The translations under genes were made by a program, and so were the position numbers. Below the pieces are notes generated by a model. The model saw nothing but the letters and a program-made list of their open reading frames with translations, was not told the origin of the DNA and made no database searches. A DNA stretch of 64,000 nucleotides from Benincasa hispida (Eukaryota; Streptophyta; Magnoliopsida; Cucurbitales; Cucurbitaceae), in NCBI RefSeq assembly GCF_009727055.1, contig NC_052356.1, forward strand, positions 4,934,694-4,998,693, in the 5' to 3' direction. Within the stretch, counting starts at the first letter, position 1, and the number at the start of each line of letters is the position of its first letter. This document shows positions 33,342 through 47,200 of the stretch, in pieces.

Positions 33342-35423
33342 CGTATCTCTACCTTTCATGCATATTCTCATTGCATTGTCTGTTAGATAGGAGTAGGAGT
33401 AGGATTAACTTAGCAACATCCTCTCCATTCTTTTATTTATACCGCCGCATGCACATCACCATAAACACATAGCTACAAGTCCCTGTGTTTGACCTCGAAT
33501 TACCCAAGAAACTTGCGTTCGCGTTATACTTGGTGTGAGTGCAAGAAAACTTGTGGCAGAACGTATGGTCATCGCATCGCATTATCAGTCCAACGCATGA
33601 CCATTGACGCATGACTATCATCGCATACCGCGTCCACGAGATTTTGGTTGTCGAGTAAAATTGACTTCTAATCTCCCACCATCAATAAGAAAGTGGGAGG
33701 GAAAAGGCGCTGTCGTATAGCACGATGCTTATCGTTTAGAAGAAACTACATGATCGTGTAGGTTTTACTAAACTATCATTTTGGAAATGTTATACGATCA
33801 TTTAGCAAACTCAGCATACTACACGATCGTTTAGGGAAGCTATCCGATCGTGTAGGAACTAACGTGCGATCGTTTCGATGCAAGGTGGACAATCGTTTAA
33901 GCATAGAGCGACTATTGTATAGGCTCTCGATTTACTTAAGCGATCGTTTACGATTCACTAGTGCGCGCGTCTATTTTTTTTCGGATGATTGATTCAAAAT
34001 GAAAACAATTTTCATTTTAATTCATTGGTTACAATAACCGATGCTGCCTCACTAACGCACGTCCGAACATGATTTTTGGATTAATTATCATATAATTAAT
34101 CAATTAAAATATTAATAACTATAATCATATTATATTTTTACCCTATAGTTTGATATCACATATCTACTATAGTATTTTCTCCTCTTCTTAATATAAATCA
34201 TATTTATATCTAATTTCCTCCAAAATAATGTATCTCATACATTAAGCCATCTATATCATATATAATTAACCAGTCCAATTATATCATATATAATCGAACT
34301 TCCTCTTGTCAATTTGAACATTTCAAATTAACCCAAACACTGATTCTCAACTTTATCCAAGCTACCAAGGGGACCTAATGGAATTGTGTCTCGAAGCTCC
34401 CATGGTTCGTGAATAGCTGACTAAACTCTTTAGCCACGAGATCCACCATCGGTTAACTGTCAGACATTCCACTAAGGACCAACAATTGAACTCTTCTTAC
34501 CATAGATATATTTCTGTGTCCATCGGATATAACCAATCATGAGTACGATGACCCTTCACAGATGCTTGTAAGTATAGCTGAGCCAAATTACCGTTTTACC
34601 CCTGTAGTTACATCTCACTCCTTAAGTACCACTGATTCCTCTAATGAACAATACAACATAGTCCAACTATGTGTGAACACCTCTTGGGTCAAGAGAAGGT
34701 GTGTGGCGCCACATCGTTCAAGCCCTGTAATCAGCCCTTAAGGGAGCTATCTATCTACTTACTGCTGCCTCGGGGAAGGAGTGAATTCCATCTTGTGTAG
34801 TTAAGTTTTCAGCTCCCAAATCAGATGAATCTCCAAAATGGTAGGTGTAAATCGGCGACTTGGCCACTCGTACCCATACAAATCAAAGGACCGCCCTCAA
34901 TGACAGGAGTTCCTAACTCACTAAGGATTTAGGTCATGTTACCTATGGTCATTCTAGTAAAGTGAAGTCTCTGTCATGAACGATATTATATAACGAGATG
35001 TTAACATTTCGTGGTCAGGTCTTATACAAACTCTTTGTATAAGACGCCCTTGCTCGCATGTCCCCAACACGAATGATCAGGATCAGACCATCAGTGATAA
35101 GTCACAACACTTGTGACTATTCCACAAAGCGGGTCGCATCCGTAGCATTACCAGCATAAGGTTTCCTTCTATATCCATATACTCTTGACCATTTTGGTTA
35201 TCACTCAAGACATGATCCACTTGTATGTCACCACATACATGCTTGAGTCACATACATATAACCAGGGATTTTATGTTTATTGGTTTGTGGTAAAGCAAAT
35301 AAAACAAGCAACTGAGCAAAATACAAGATGTGAAGTAAATATCATATATTATACAACACAAGCATTCGTACAAACTGTTTACAAAACTACAGGACATGAG
35401 ACTTTAGGGCATCAACCCCAACA

Positions 35424-37715
35424 ATGACACTAGAAAAACTAATGAACTGTTGATGATCTTCTTGTAGACACAAGGTACATCAACGTTTTAATCAAAGTTA
35501 TAAGATTTGATTGCAGTATCAAATCTAATGTTCCAAGATCGAGATGCTTGTTTTAGTCCATAAATGGACCGATTAAGCTTGGAAACCTTTTGCTCTTGAA
35601 TTTGGGTTATGAATCCCTTAGGTTGCACCATGTAAATTGTCTCCTCAAGATTACCATTTAGAAAAGCAGTCTTGACATCCATTGCCAAATCTCATATTGC
35701 CAAATCTCATAGTTACAATATGAGGCAATAGATAAGAGGATCCGAATAGACTTCAGTATAGAAATAGGCAAGAAAGCCTCCTCAGAGTCGACTCATTCTA
35801 CCTAGGAATAACCCTTTGCCACTAATCTAGCATGAAGGTATGCACCTTCCCATTAGAAGCCCATTCCCTCTTGTAGATCCATTTACAACTTATAGGTTTA
35901 ACCCCATTAGGTTGATCTACAAGATTCCATATAGAATTGAAGTACATAGACTTCATCTCGAGATCCATGGTTTTGATCCATTCATCTCTGTCAACATCCT
36001 TCACTGCCTTCTTGTAAGACAATGGATCCTCAACTTTGCCATCAGCTACCATAACTAGGATTTCAGTTAAACCCATATAGCGAGTAGGTGGGTTCGCAAC
36101 CCTTCCACTACATCGAGGTTCCCTCAACACTTGAGGTGGATTTGACCTAGTAAATAAACCAACTTCAACATGTTAAGGTACTAGGATGCTCAACAACTTT
36201 TGTTGAATATTCAGTAGTTTTTTTTGGAAATCTCATTCAACACAATTTTAGTTTTGGGTCTATGCTCCCTTATGTGGTCTTCCTCAAGAAAAGTAGCATT
36301 TGTCGATACAAATACTTTGTTTTCTTTAGGATCAAAGAAATAACCACCTCTCATTTCCTTGGGGTAGCCTACAAATAGGCACAACCTCGAATTTGGTTCC
36401 AATTTCTTAGGATTAGCCTCAAACACGCGTGCTGGGCAACCATAGATTCTAAAATGACGTAAACTAGCTTTACGACCACTTCATAACTTCATAAGTGTTC
36501 TGGCAACACTCTTGAAGGGAATGCAGTTTAGGTTGTACACTGCAGTCTCCACTACATAACCCCAAAATGATTCAGGTAAGGAAACGTAACTCAAAATAGA
36601 TCGAACCATGTCCAACAGGGTTCGATTTCTCCTTTCTAATACATTGTTTTGCCGAGGTGTACCAAGTGCTGAGAGTTGAGATACTATTCCATGTTTTATC
36701 ATATAGTTGGAATGTTAAATCCATAAACTCTCCACCTCAATTAGATCGAAAAGTTTTAATCGTTCTATTTAATACATTTTCAACTTCAACCTTTAATTCT
36801 TTGAACTTTTCAAAAGATTCAAACTTATGTTGCATTAAATAAACGTACCTATATCTTGAATAATTATAAGTAAAAGTGATGAAATATTCATAACCTCATC
36901 TAGCTTTTACATTCATCAGACCACAGAGGTTTGAATGTACTAGCTTTAGAGGTTGTTTGGCTCTATGACCTTTTCCAGTAAAAGGTTTTTTAGTCATTTT
37001 GCCTTCAAGGCATGACTGACACACAGGTAAAGAATTTTCTTCTAACTAACTTAGAAGTCCATTCTTCACCAACCTTTCAATCCTATTGAGATTAATGTGT
37101 CCTAGTCTTAGGTGCCAAAGTTGGGCATTTTCCTTAGGAGAAATTCTAAGTCTTTTATGTTGAGTTACAACAGTTTTAAACATCTCTATGTTATGGAGGG
37201 CATTTGTTGCTAACGGTCTTAACACATACAAATTATTTTCCAGTTTTGCAAAACATATATCAACACCATTCTTTGTAATAAACACTTTATTGAAAGAAAA
37301 ATTGATTTGATAATAATGTTCTAATAAACACTTTATAGAAACTAAGTTCTTTTTTAATCAAGAACTACATATACATTATTCAAAATGAGAAATTTGTTCT
37401 ATAAAGTCAACTAGAGACCTCCCACTGCCATAGCTAAGACGATGTGTTCGTTTCCAACTCGCATCGTTATCTCTTCAACATTAAGTTGCCGCTAGGAAAT
37501 AATTCCCTAAAATGAAGAACAAACATGGTTAGTGGCCCTAGAGTCAATATTCCAGACAAAATCATCATTCTCCACTAAATAAGTTTCCAAGACAAGCAAA
37601 TCACATTTACCTTATTTGGCATTTTTCTTTTCTGCCAAATATCTGGGGCAATTTCTCTTCTAGTGCCCATCCTGGTTGCGGTGGAAACACTTTCCTTTTT
37701 CAACCTTGATTAGTT
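35424..37715 (-). pseudogene. Element A gag-pol remnant: zinc knuckle, protease, integrase, RT N-terminus
   Basis: Minus strand, read from high to low coordinates. First a damaged zinc knuckle (KGKCFHRNQDGH; the second Cys is Arg, and a stop follows the His, 37610-37700). Then protease with DSR in place of DSG (about 37540). Then the pre-integrase/HHCC region with HLRLGHINLNRIERLVK (37046-37285), a broken integrase core with 'TPRQNNVLERRN' (36481-36702), and the RT start with MDVKTAFLNGNLEETIY (35488-35688). There are many stops and frame changes. The order gag-PR-IN-RT fixes it as Ty1/copia. Confidence 0.85.
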
Positions 37716-37720
37716 GTCTA

Positions 37721-40700
37721 TGTTGGGATTGGTGTCCTAATACTCCCGGAGTCTTGTTGTTTGTAATTATACACATTGTTTTATGAATAAAATAACTGTT
37801 ATTTCATTATGGCATTTACTCATAGCCAATAAACAAAGCTCCATGGTTATCTTATGTAAACTTAAGCATGTATAGGTGATATACAAGTGGATCATGCCTT
37901 AAGTGATAACAAAAATAGGTATGTAGTATAAGGATTAAGGTGGGATACCTAATCCTGGTGACACTACGGATACAGCCCACTTTATAGAGGTTTGTAAGTG
38001 TTTTAAACTACTATAGATGGTAGATCCTGACCATTCATGTGGAGACATGCAAGCGGGGGTGTCTTATACAAAGAGTTTGTATAAGACCGGACCATAAGAT
38101 GACTAGACTTTGTATATAACGCTGTTGATACTAGAGACTTACATCTCACCTAAACGACCATTAGTGACATGACCTCAATCCTGAGTGTTTTGGGAACTCT
38201 TGCCTTTGAGACGGTTCTTTGATTACTATGGGTGAGAGTGGCTAGATTGCCAACTCAACATGCCTACCTTTTTGGAGACTTGTCTGATTTGTTAGCTAGA
38301 AACTCACTTACACAAGATGGAATTCACTCCTTCCCCGAAGCAGGGTATGTAGAGAGATTGCTCCCTTAAGATCTGATTCCAGAGCTTGAACAGAGTGGCC
38401 ACAACTTCTCTTTGGAAGAGAGGACTCAATCATAGTAGGACTACGACTTATGTTTTTTAGAGGGATCAGTGGTACTTAAGAAGTTAGATGTAACTACAGG
38501 GGCATAACGGTTATTGGCCGAGCTGTGCTTATGAGCGATCTGTGAAGGGTTGTCGCACTATTGATTGGTTAAGATGGACACATAATATATCTGTAGTAAG
38601 GAGAGTTCAACTGTTTGTCTTTAGTGGAGTGCCTGACAGTTAACGGATGGTGGATCCCGTGACTAAAGAGTTTAGTTAGTTATTCACATACCATTGGAGC
38701 TTCGAGCTACACGTCCATAAGGTTCCCTTGGTAACTCAATGGATTCAAGCTGAGGATCAGTTCTTGGTGTTGATTTGAAATGTTCAAATTGACAAGAGGT
38801 AATTCGATTATATATGATATGATCGGTATGGTGTATGAGATACATCAAGTGGAGGAGTAATGTAAATGAGATTTAAATTAAGTGCCATGGTAGAAAAAGA
38901 GCAATGGTTTACATGTTTCATGAGATGAAATATTAAAACTATAGGTTATAAATATATTATGGTAAGTTAGTTATCATTTATATTTATAATAATGTTAATT
39001 ATTGGATAATTATCTCCTTTTCTCTAGTAACCAATTGATTGGGAGGTTATTGGTGGTTTCATGGTAATCATGAGATAAAAGGAAATTTTTTTTCCTATTT
39101 TTAGTAAGATCAAGAAATTTGTTGATTTTTTGAGATTTCCAATCTCGAAAAATACTCACGGGAGTTGTCAAGTAAATTAAATTTACTAAGCGACAACTTG
39201 GATGAGCTAAACAATCGTGGAGTGTTCTTAGGCGATAGACACTCAGCTAAGCGATGAGCTAAACGATCGCATAACTTTTGCTAGACGATCACATAGTGAT
39301 GACATGTAGAAATGCACGTCATCTTAGGCCTTTTATTTAGAATTATGAGTGCTGTTAAGCAGAATATGCGGCAATTATGTTAGGAATTCATGACAAATTG
39401 AGTTTGCATCGTTCAACATTTATAATCTCGGCTAACTCACTATTATGCGTTATTATGCATTGAATTGTCTATCTTTGTAGTTAACGCAAAAAGCGGATGC
39501 AGATGCGGAAGCTGGGATATCGCATAGATGACCGCATGTGGAGAAATTCTTTATCGCAAAGGCGAATGCATACGTTCAACGCATGGCTGTTGCGGTAATC
39601 AACCGCATGCATCCATCGCATAGGAGTTGCGATCGTCACGCGATTGCTGTCATCGTGTAGAAGTTGCGGTAATCAAGCAAATGCGATCAGTACAAGATTA
39701 TAGCTACACGATGATAACCATAATAGAGGGATGAGCGCAAGGTTGGTGGAATGGAAGCATCAACACATATCTCAGGAAAATCAAAAGATGATGTTGACAT
39801 TTCACCTACCACGTAGCTAGCAGCAAGGATTCAGAAAGGGACCATCACGCCTCGAGTGTCAAAATCAGAGTAGGTCCATTAATGTTGTCGGCGATCAAGT
39901 TCTATAAATACAAGTCAATGAGCAGAATTTCAAATCATCCAAGGTTTCCATCCAAGTTTCTACCTTTGAGTGGATCCTTATGATCGAGACGAACGCGTTA
40001 AAAAAAAGCTTGAGAGTTCTTCATCCTCTTCATCCATTTCGAGTGATGACTGGAGGTATCGCATACTTAATCATGCGACATAGGACTATGAAGCATGTAG
40101 CAAACCACCGGGAGGTGTGCGTTACGTGAGTATTGTGAGAAAACCTTATTTGCTTAGTGTGAAGCTGTAGCAATGCCTGTCTATAGGCGGACGCAACGTT
40201 TGTCTATGAGTAAAGTCAGCAACAACTAACTGCCCGGGAGGGTAAGTGGTTGGTCGCATTAAGCACTGTAAGCAAGTATTCACTAGAGATAGGAATAATC
40301 TTACGTCAGCCAAGTTTATGCAGTTACCTTATTTTATGAGCACATCATTCATCATTTAGGCATACTTGAGAGAGTAGTCTAAAGACCAAATCTAAGACTC
40401 GAGAGAGCGGATTGGGACGCATAAGCAAGAATGGGAACTTAAAGATAACCTCCGTTTGCTATTACACAACGTATGCACCCATAGGATATTGCATGCGTCT
40501 AGAAGTAGGATACGGTGGTATGTGGTCATCATGCTTATGTGTGGGAGCATGTGAGCGGGTTATGGAGGCTTAGGTATAGGCTTCTCGACGCTATCGCATG
40601 CGTCCTAGAAATAGGCTCAAGTGTGTGTAGCCTGATCGCATAGCTTGCGTTGGCTGAGGTTGCCCTTGCGGTCAAACTTAGAGTTGCAATGAAGACATCT

Positions 40701-41616
40701 TCACATTTTATCTATTTTTCCATGCATTTACTACACACCAACAGTTTCCGTGTCTCTACCTCTCATTCATACTTCCAATGCTTTGTCTGTTAGTTAGGAG
40801 TAGGAAGTAGTTATTTGTTTATACCCTCCATTATTCTTTTATTCAACCGACGCAAACACATTACCGCATACGTTTAGTTATAAGTCCCTGAGTTCAACCT
40901 CGAATCACCCGAGAAACTTGCGTTCACGTTATACTTGGCGTGAGCGCAAGAAAACTTGTGATGGGGACGCTTGGTCATCACATACATTCGTTAATGCATA
41001 GTTTCATTCCAACGCATGACCACCGACGCATGAATATCAACACATAACCTTAAGACATGCATCGGATAATTGTGTTCACTAAATTTTCGTCACCAACAAT
41101 AGGTTCTTCCATCTCCCACTTGCTCAATCGTTTACACGATTGTTGTTCCTCCGTTGTTCTTCCTGAATCCAAGTTCACATAGAGCCCACCCTCTGGATTT
41201 TCACACCGAGAATACAAAGGTAGCCTTCTTGGTGGTGTCATACTCAACTCGACACTGTCGAGGTTCTATGGAGGTTGTTCTTGGTGTTCGGGGTGTTTGT
41301 GTCCTTCACGATCTCTTAGTTTGAGTGTGTGGTGATCGTGTAGTGTAGCGGTCGTGTTGGACGAGCGTTCGTGTGTTGTTGTGTTGCTGTGATCAAGCGT
41401 TTGTGATTAAGAAGCTCGAAGATGAGTCTGCAAAAGTGTGTTGCTCTTCCCTTGTGTTGCTTTTGTCCTTGGTCTTTTGTGTAGCATGTTGTATTTTCTA
41501 TTTTATGCATAACCATATGTTTCCGTTTATGATTGTAATTGTAATGTTCATATACGATTGTAATTTGGAATGATCCTTCTAGTGCTTATGGAAATCCTTG
41601 TATTCGATTTCCTTCA
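37721..41616 (+). repeat. 5' LTR of element B (split by G3)
   Basis: Starts TGTTGGGATTGGTGTCC and ends TTCCTTCA. About 2.1 kb after removal of G3. It matches 47762-49845 along its length. Positions 39200-39296 carry several CGATCG motifs. Confidence 0.9.
39297..41098 (+). repeat. Solo LTR, family G (copy G3), inside the 5' LTR of B
   Basis: Starts TGATGACATG after CATAG (39292-39296) and ends about CACCAACA, followed by ATAGG. The 3' LTR of B lacks it, so the empty site can be read there. Only ATAG is shared on the two sides, so the right border may be off by a few bases. TATA box at 39902-39910. No coding capacity. Confidence 0.78.
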
Positions 41617-41618
41617 AT

Positions 41619-41631
41619 TGGTATTAAAGCC
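41619..41631 (+). promoter_or_regulatory. Degenerate primer-binding site of element B
   Basis: TGGTATTAAAGCC two bases after the 5' LTR end. It differs from the canonical TGGTATCAGAGCC by two C/G-to-T/A type changes. Confidence 0.75.
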
Positions 41632-44279
41632 AGGTTGTTCTGATATTCCAAATTTAAATTTTGTTTTGAACTTTTTTTTATAGTCTTGGTGGGTTTTCTG
41701 CATTTGTGTTTAATGGTCAAATTCATTTGTGGATGGAGTTGATGAATGTTTTCGGGTTTAATTGCCTTTGGTTAAAGCTTTCTTTAATTACAAAGTGTTA
41801 ATTTGTAAGGGCCTCTGTGTTTTTTAGGCGTAACTAACATGCTATCGAGTCTGTAATTCAAAGAGTTTGAGTTAGTCGAGTCGTTCATGATGAAGTTTCG
41901 AAGTATGGAGATGCGGTTCTCAATGAGGAAGAAGACCAAGAGTTGGTCGTATCGTGTAGCCTAAGGTAAATGATTGTTGGGATTTATCTAAGCGATCGTG
42001 TAGATTTTTCTATACAATCGTGTAGTATTTACTAAACGATCGTTTAGCTATGGGGTAAATTGTTTACTCTATCGCGTAGACACTGGAGGTAGATGATTGT
42101 AGTGGGAGCATTTAATGCTTATCGTTTCATAAAGGGTGTGCGCTAGACGATCGTATAGTTAGCTTGCTTCATCGCTTAGTTACTACCTACACGATCGCGC
42201 GGTATATGATACGAAGGCGCTCGTTAAGAGATCGTTTAGGCGATGGTGCTTTGTCGCATCGTAGTCGTTTTGACGATCACATAAGGCTGGCATTGTGCGG
42301 AGCGCGCTACGCGATCGAGTACCTCGGGCTTCATCGCTTAGTAAAAGGTACATGATTTTTGCTAAATGATCATTTAGCTCTGGGAGCGTTGGTAAACGAT
42401 AGAGCAAAGTGTTTGTTCTTTCGTGTAGACGATCGTGGGGAGTTTAGTGCACGATGGTTGGAGACATGCTGCTTCGCCTGGATGGTTCAAGACCCGGGTC
42501 TCATGTTTGAACCAGAGACTCCTTGTTTTTGTAACAGTTAGCTTTAATTTTGTGGATTTAAGGCAATTTTACCCGGTTAATCAACATTTGTTTATTATAC
42601 ATGTGATATATAGTGTTAATATGGCAAAGTGTTTGACATATAGTTTAAAACCCACCATAGGTTGTGCTATTATTCATGCATCATGTATTATAAATGTTAT
42701 AATATTGCATGAAGAAATTACATGAAAGCATGCGCATGCATCATGAAATATAAGAGTTATATTTTGCATGCAGTGAGCATTATCATGCATCATCCTTTTA
42801 TTATAAGTGTTATAGTCTAAGGGTAAATGGAAGCATGTTATGCTTGTTTCATTTTTGTTTTGTATAAGCGTTATATAAAAGAAGTAGTAATAAATGAACA
42901 ATGCATTAAGCATGACACTTAGGCTTTTATAATCATTTTGAATGCCTTGCATGTCTTAGCTTAGCATTGTGGTTTTGGTTGTTTCTGTTTATAAGTGTTA
43001 TAAAGGAAATTAGAACTAAAATCAATAAGAAAGAGTTGCATGCAAACTTAGGGTGAACTCAAGTTTTTTCAAAGGGTTTTAAAATTGGATTGAGATAGAC
43101 GTAAGTTCAAATGTTTCCAAAACGTTTAGTAACCTAGATTAATCTTTTAAAATCAATTTAATTAGATTAAATTCATTGGCATAAAAGATTAAATTTTTTT
43201 AATTCTATCTATAAAGGACCTTTTGTCTAAGGCGGGTTTTGTTTAGGCTGGGGTTCTTAAGCTGACGGAAATGGAACACCCCTACTTGGGAACCTATCTA
43301 GAAAGATGAATTAGATAGATTTTCTACAAGCATGCGACAATTGGTCAAAGACTTCGTTAAAGAGTTTAATGGATGATGATCAAAAGTTGTTTAACTATCC
43401 AAGGTAAAAGTTACTCTTGGGCAAACCTAAAAGTCAGTTAAAATCCTTAGTCGCGTTTTTTCTAAGTAAAATAAACCCTAGGTTATAAAATACTCACTGG
43501 GAGGAAGAGATGTATCTGATATGTCTATGATTCCACTCACGTTTCTCCCTGTATGTTCACACCGTGAGATTCATGCTTGGCCTCATGGTGCCTTGGGAGC
43601 CTGTCTCTTATACACATCTAGATGTGTATAAGAGACAGGACGGAGAGAGTGTTTATAGTAAGTCGGTGAAGGGTGTGTGTCAACATGTCCTATGGTCTCT
43701 GTTATTGGTTCACACCGTGAGATCATTCTGTACTCTCTCATGGGACCCTGGAAGCGTCCCCCTTTAGATGGTTTTGTGCAGTTGGTCAAGATTAAGGTGT
43801 ACTCCAGAAATGGATAGGGTCGTTTTGGGTTTTGCCCCAATCGGATTTTTCCCTTCGAATTGGCTGCTTGGGGCAAATGTTTAGGGCCTAAAATGGCATG
43901 TCACACTTACGGGATATTGTTAAGTAAGTTAATGATCTCTTGGCCAAACCAATGATGGCTAGTCGTTATAGAAGCAAGAGTTGTTATGGTATGAATGACT
44001 GGTTGAGAACTTCTCAATTCAGAGGAGGGGCAATTGACCTCCCTTCGACGACTTTTGTCCTAAACTTTTGAAGCATCATTGCGAAACTAGATGTCACACG
44101 GGGTGCATATTAGTTTTGTTAAAACCTTATTGGATGTTGTTTGTTTTACAACGGGTATTTGCTTAAAACCTAATGTAGGTCAATGTGTTTTTCTTTTCAG
44201 CAACTTGTTAGTATTTTCGTTTAGTGCTTTTAATATGAACTAATACATACAATGGAAAGAATCGTGTAAAACGTATTTC
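41632..44279 (+). mobile_element. Long non-coding leader of element B
   Basis: About 2.6 kb between the primer-binding site and the first gag-like ORF. Positions 41960-42440 are packed with CGATCG palindromic motifs. The leader resembles that of element A (50615-53015, minus strand), including the block with 'ctttggg..cacaccgtgag'. It is interrupted by adapter sequence at 43601-43638. Confidence 0.7.
43601..43638. other. Third Tn5/Nextera junction adapter (assembly contamination)
   Basis: The exact 38-bp palindromic adapter CTGTCTCTTATACACATCT plus its reverse complement. It lies in the leader of element B. The homologous leader of element A (about 51175-51235 in reverse) has several tens of bp of normal sequence at this place, so real sequence was lost. 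ORFs containing VSYTHLDVYKRQ here are artefacts. Confidence 0.98.
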
Positions 44280-47200
44280 ATGGCAAACGACCTCGATTTT
44301 GTCATGGTTGAGGAGTGTCCTCAAGTCCTAACCCTTGATGCACTGCGAAGTGTTCGTACATATGAGGTGTGGATGAAGGCTAATTTATTGGCCCAACTTC
44401 ACATTTTGGCTAACGTACCTGATGTTTTGGCCAAACGGGTTAAGAACATGGTCATTGCACGCGAGATCATGGACTCGTTGCAAGATATGTTTGAACGTCA
44501 GGTCTTACTTGTCGAGCACAAAGGGATGGATGACGAAACCAGTAGTGTCCATTGTTCTAACACTTATCCAAAGGTAAGACAGTAAATCTAATTTATTGAT
44601 CTTTGAGATGTGTATAGTAGAGAATGATGATTCTGCCTGGATCCTTGATTCGGGTGATACCAACCATGTCAGTTACTCTTACGAAGGATTCAGTTCCTGG
44701 AAAACGTTGCCACAAGGAAAGATGGCTCTACAAGTCGGCACTAGTGAGGTTGTTTTAGCTGTTGCTTTAGGCAGGCTGAAGTTATTTGTTGACAAGAAAC
44801 GTTATCTGTTATTGAATAATATTTGTAGTTCCTCATATTAAGAGTAACTTGATCTCGGTTTCTTGTCTCATTGAACAAGGGTATACTGTCTTCTTTTTTT
44901 GGAATAAAGTGTTTATTTTCAAGAATGGAACGGAGATTGGTTATGGTTCAATGGAAAGTAACTTATATGTACTAAGGCCGTTAGTTATAAAAGCCTTGTT
45001 TAACACTGAAATGTTCAGTACGACAACAATAACTAAAAGACCAAAGGTTTCTCCTAAGGAAAACGCCCTTCTGTTGCATCTAAGGTTAGGTCACATCAAC
45101 CTCAATAGGATTGAGAAATTGGTGAAAAGTGGACTTCTAAAAAGTTTAGAAGAAAACTCCTTGCCAGTATGTGAATCATGCCTTAAAGGCAAGATGGCCA
45201 AATGACCTTTTACTAGAAAAGGTTATAAAGCCAAGGAAGCCTTGAAGCTTGTACATTTAGACGTCTATGGTCTGATGAATGTTAGAGCTCAGGGTGGGTA
45301 TGAATATTTCATCTCTTTCATCGATGATTATTCAAGGTATGGTTTATCTCTACCTAATGCAAAGTAAGTCTGAAGCTCTTGACAAGTTTAAGGAGTATAA
45401 GGCTGAAGTTGAAAATTTGTTAGATAAGAAGATAAAAACACTACGATCTGATCGTGGTGGAGAGAATATGGACCTCCAATTCCATAACTATATGATAGAA
45501 CATGGGATTGCGTCCCAACTCTCGGCCCTTGGTACACCTCAGCAAAATGGTGTATCAGAAAGGATAAATAGAACCTTGTTGGACATGGTTCGATCTATGA
45601 TGAGTTATGCTCATCTTCCAGACTCGTTTTGGGGTTTTGTAGTGTTGACTCACGTGCTTGTTAATTTTAGGCTGTCCGACACATGTGCTTGTGACTCACC
45701 CAAAGAAGCTGGAACCACGTTAAAAGGTTTGCCTCTTTGTAGGCTACCCCAAGGAAACGAGAGGTGGTTACTTCTATGATCCGAGTGAGAACAAGGTGTT
45801 TGTTTCTACAAATGCTATCTTCTTGGAAGAAGACCACATCTGGGATTATAAGCCACAGAGTAAGCTCGTTTTACGTGAGATTTCAAGTGAGACTGAAACT
45901 ACTGAGGGTTCAACAAGAGTTGTTGAACAGGCCGACAAATCAATAAGAGTTGTTGAGGTCGGAACATCTAGTCAACCAGCTCAAGAGTTGAAACTGCCTC
46001 GACGTAGTGGGAGGGTTATGAACCCACCAGATCGCTTGACTGAAGTCCAAAACATCATTTCGAATGATGAAGTCGAGGATCTGTTGTTTTTTAAGAAAGC
46101 AATGGAGGATGTTGACAAGGATGAATGGGTTAAAGCCACGAACCAGGAAATGGAGTCTATGTACTTCAATAACGTATGAAAGCTTGTTGATTCGCGTGAT
46201 GGGGTAAGACATATTGGGTGTAAGTAGATCTATAAGCGAAAGAGAGGTGTAGATGGAAAGGTGCAAACCTTTAAGGCTCGACTCGTGGCAAACGGTTATA
46301 CCCAGGTCGAGGGAGTTGACTATGAGGAAACATTTTCACCTGGTTGTCATGCTCAAGTCTATTAGAATTCTCTTGTCCATAACCACATTTTATGATTATG
46401 AAATATGGCAAATGGATGTCAAGACTGCTTTTTTTAATGGTAATCTTGAGGGGACCATCTATATGACTTAACCAGAGGGGTTCATAGTTCCAGATCAAGA
46501 GCAAAAAGTTTGCAAGTTTAATAGGTCCATTTATAGGCTGAAACAAACATCTAGATCTTGGAACATTAGATTTGACACTGCGGTCATGTCGTTTAGCTTT
46601 GATCAGAACGTTGATGAGCCTTGTGTCTACAAGAAGATCATCAACAACTCAGTAACTTTCCTGGTATTACATGTGGATGATATCCTACTCATTGGGAATG
46701 ATGTAGGGTATCTGACTGACATTAAGAAATGGCTAGCTGCCCAGTTCCAAATGAAAGATTTGAGTGAGGCACAATATGTTCTAGGGATCTAGATCATTTG
46801 GGATCGTAAGAACAAATGATTAGCTTTGTCTTCGGCATCGTACATTGATCAAATGTTGAACAGGTACAGGATGCAGGATTCCTAGAGGGGTTTATTACCC
46901 TTCAGGTATGAAATCGTTTTTCCTAAGGATCAATGTCCTAAGACACCTCAAGAAGTTAAAGAGATGAGACGGATTCCTATGCTTCAGCTGTAGGAAGCTT
47001 GATGTATGCAATGTTGTGTACCAAACCCGACATTTGCTATGCAGTAGGGATTGTCAGTCGATATCAGTCCAATCCAGGATTTGATCACTGGGCGGCGGTC
47101 AAGACGATCCTCAAATATCTTCAGAGAATGAGGGACTACATGCTCGTGTATAGAGATAAGGATCTAATCCTTATAGGATACACAGACTCTGACTTTCAGA

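Larger units (their letters stand above)
30033..33684 (+). repeat. Solo LTR, family G (copy G2), contains G4 and adapter artefacts
   Basis: Starts TGATGGCATG and ends CCACCATCA, with a perfect 5-bp target-site duplication ATAAG at 30028-30032 and 33685-33689. Compared with G1 and G3 it carries the inverted copy G4 (31667-33341), an 88-bp tandem duplication (31043-31218) and adapter sequence. It lacks the TATA-containing segment expected after about 30528. Confidence 0.85.
29660..35423 (-). repeat. Solo copia LTR, family A (copy A2), inserted in the RT of element A
   Basis: LTR sequence 29660-30032 and 33685-35423, about 2.1 kb after removing G2. Plus-strand ends are TGAAGGATC and CCCCAACA. 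It interrupts the RT just before the catalytic region: FLVS is encoded on the 35424 side and YVNDILL on the 29659 side, and joining the sides restores the reading order. The flanks share only AT, so the TSD has decayed or lost bases. It belongs to the same family as its host element. Confidence 0.8.

Noticed and set aside
43564..43876. 67-aa and 97-aa ORFs with VSYTHLDVYKRQ
   Set aside because: Translation of the Tn5/Nextera adapter at 43601-43638.
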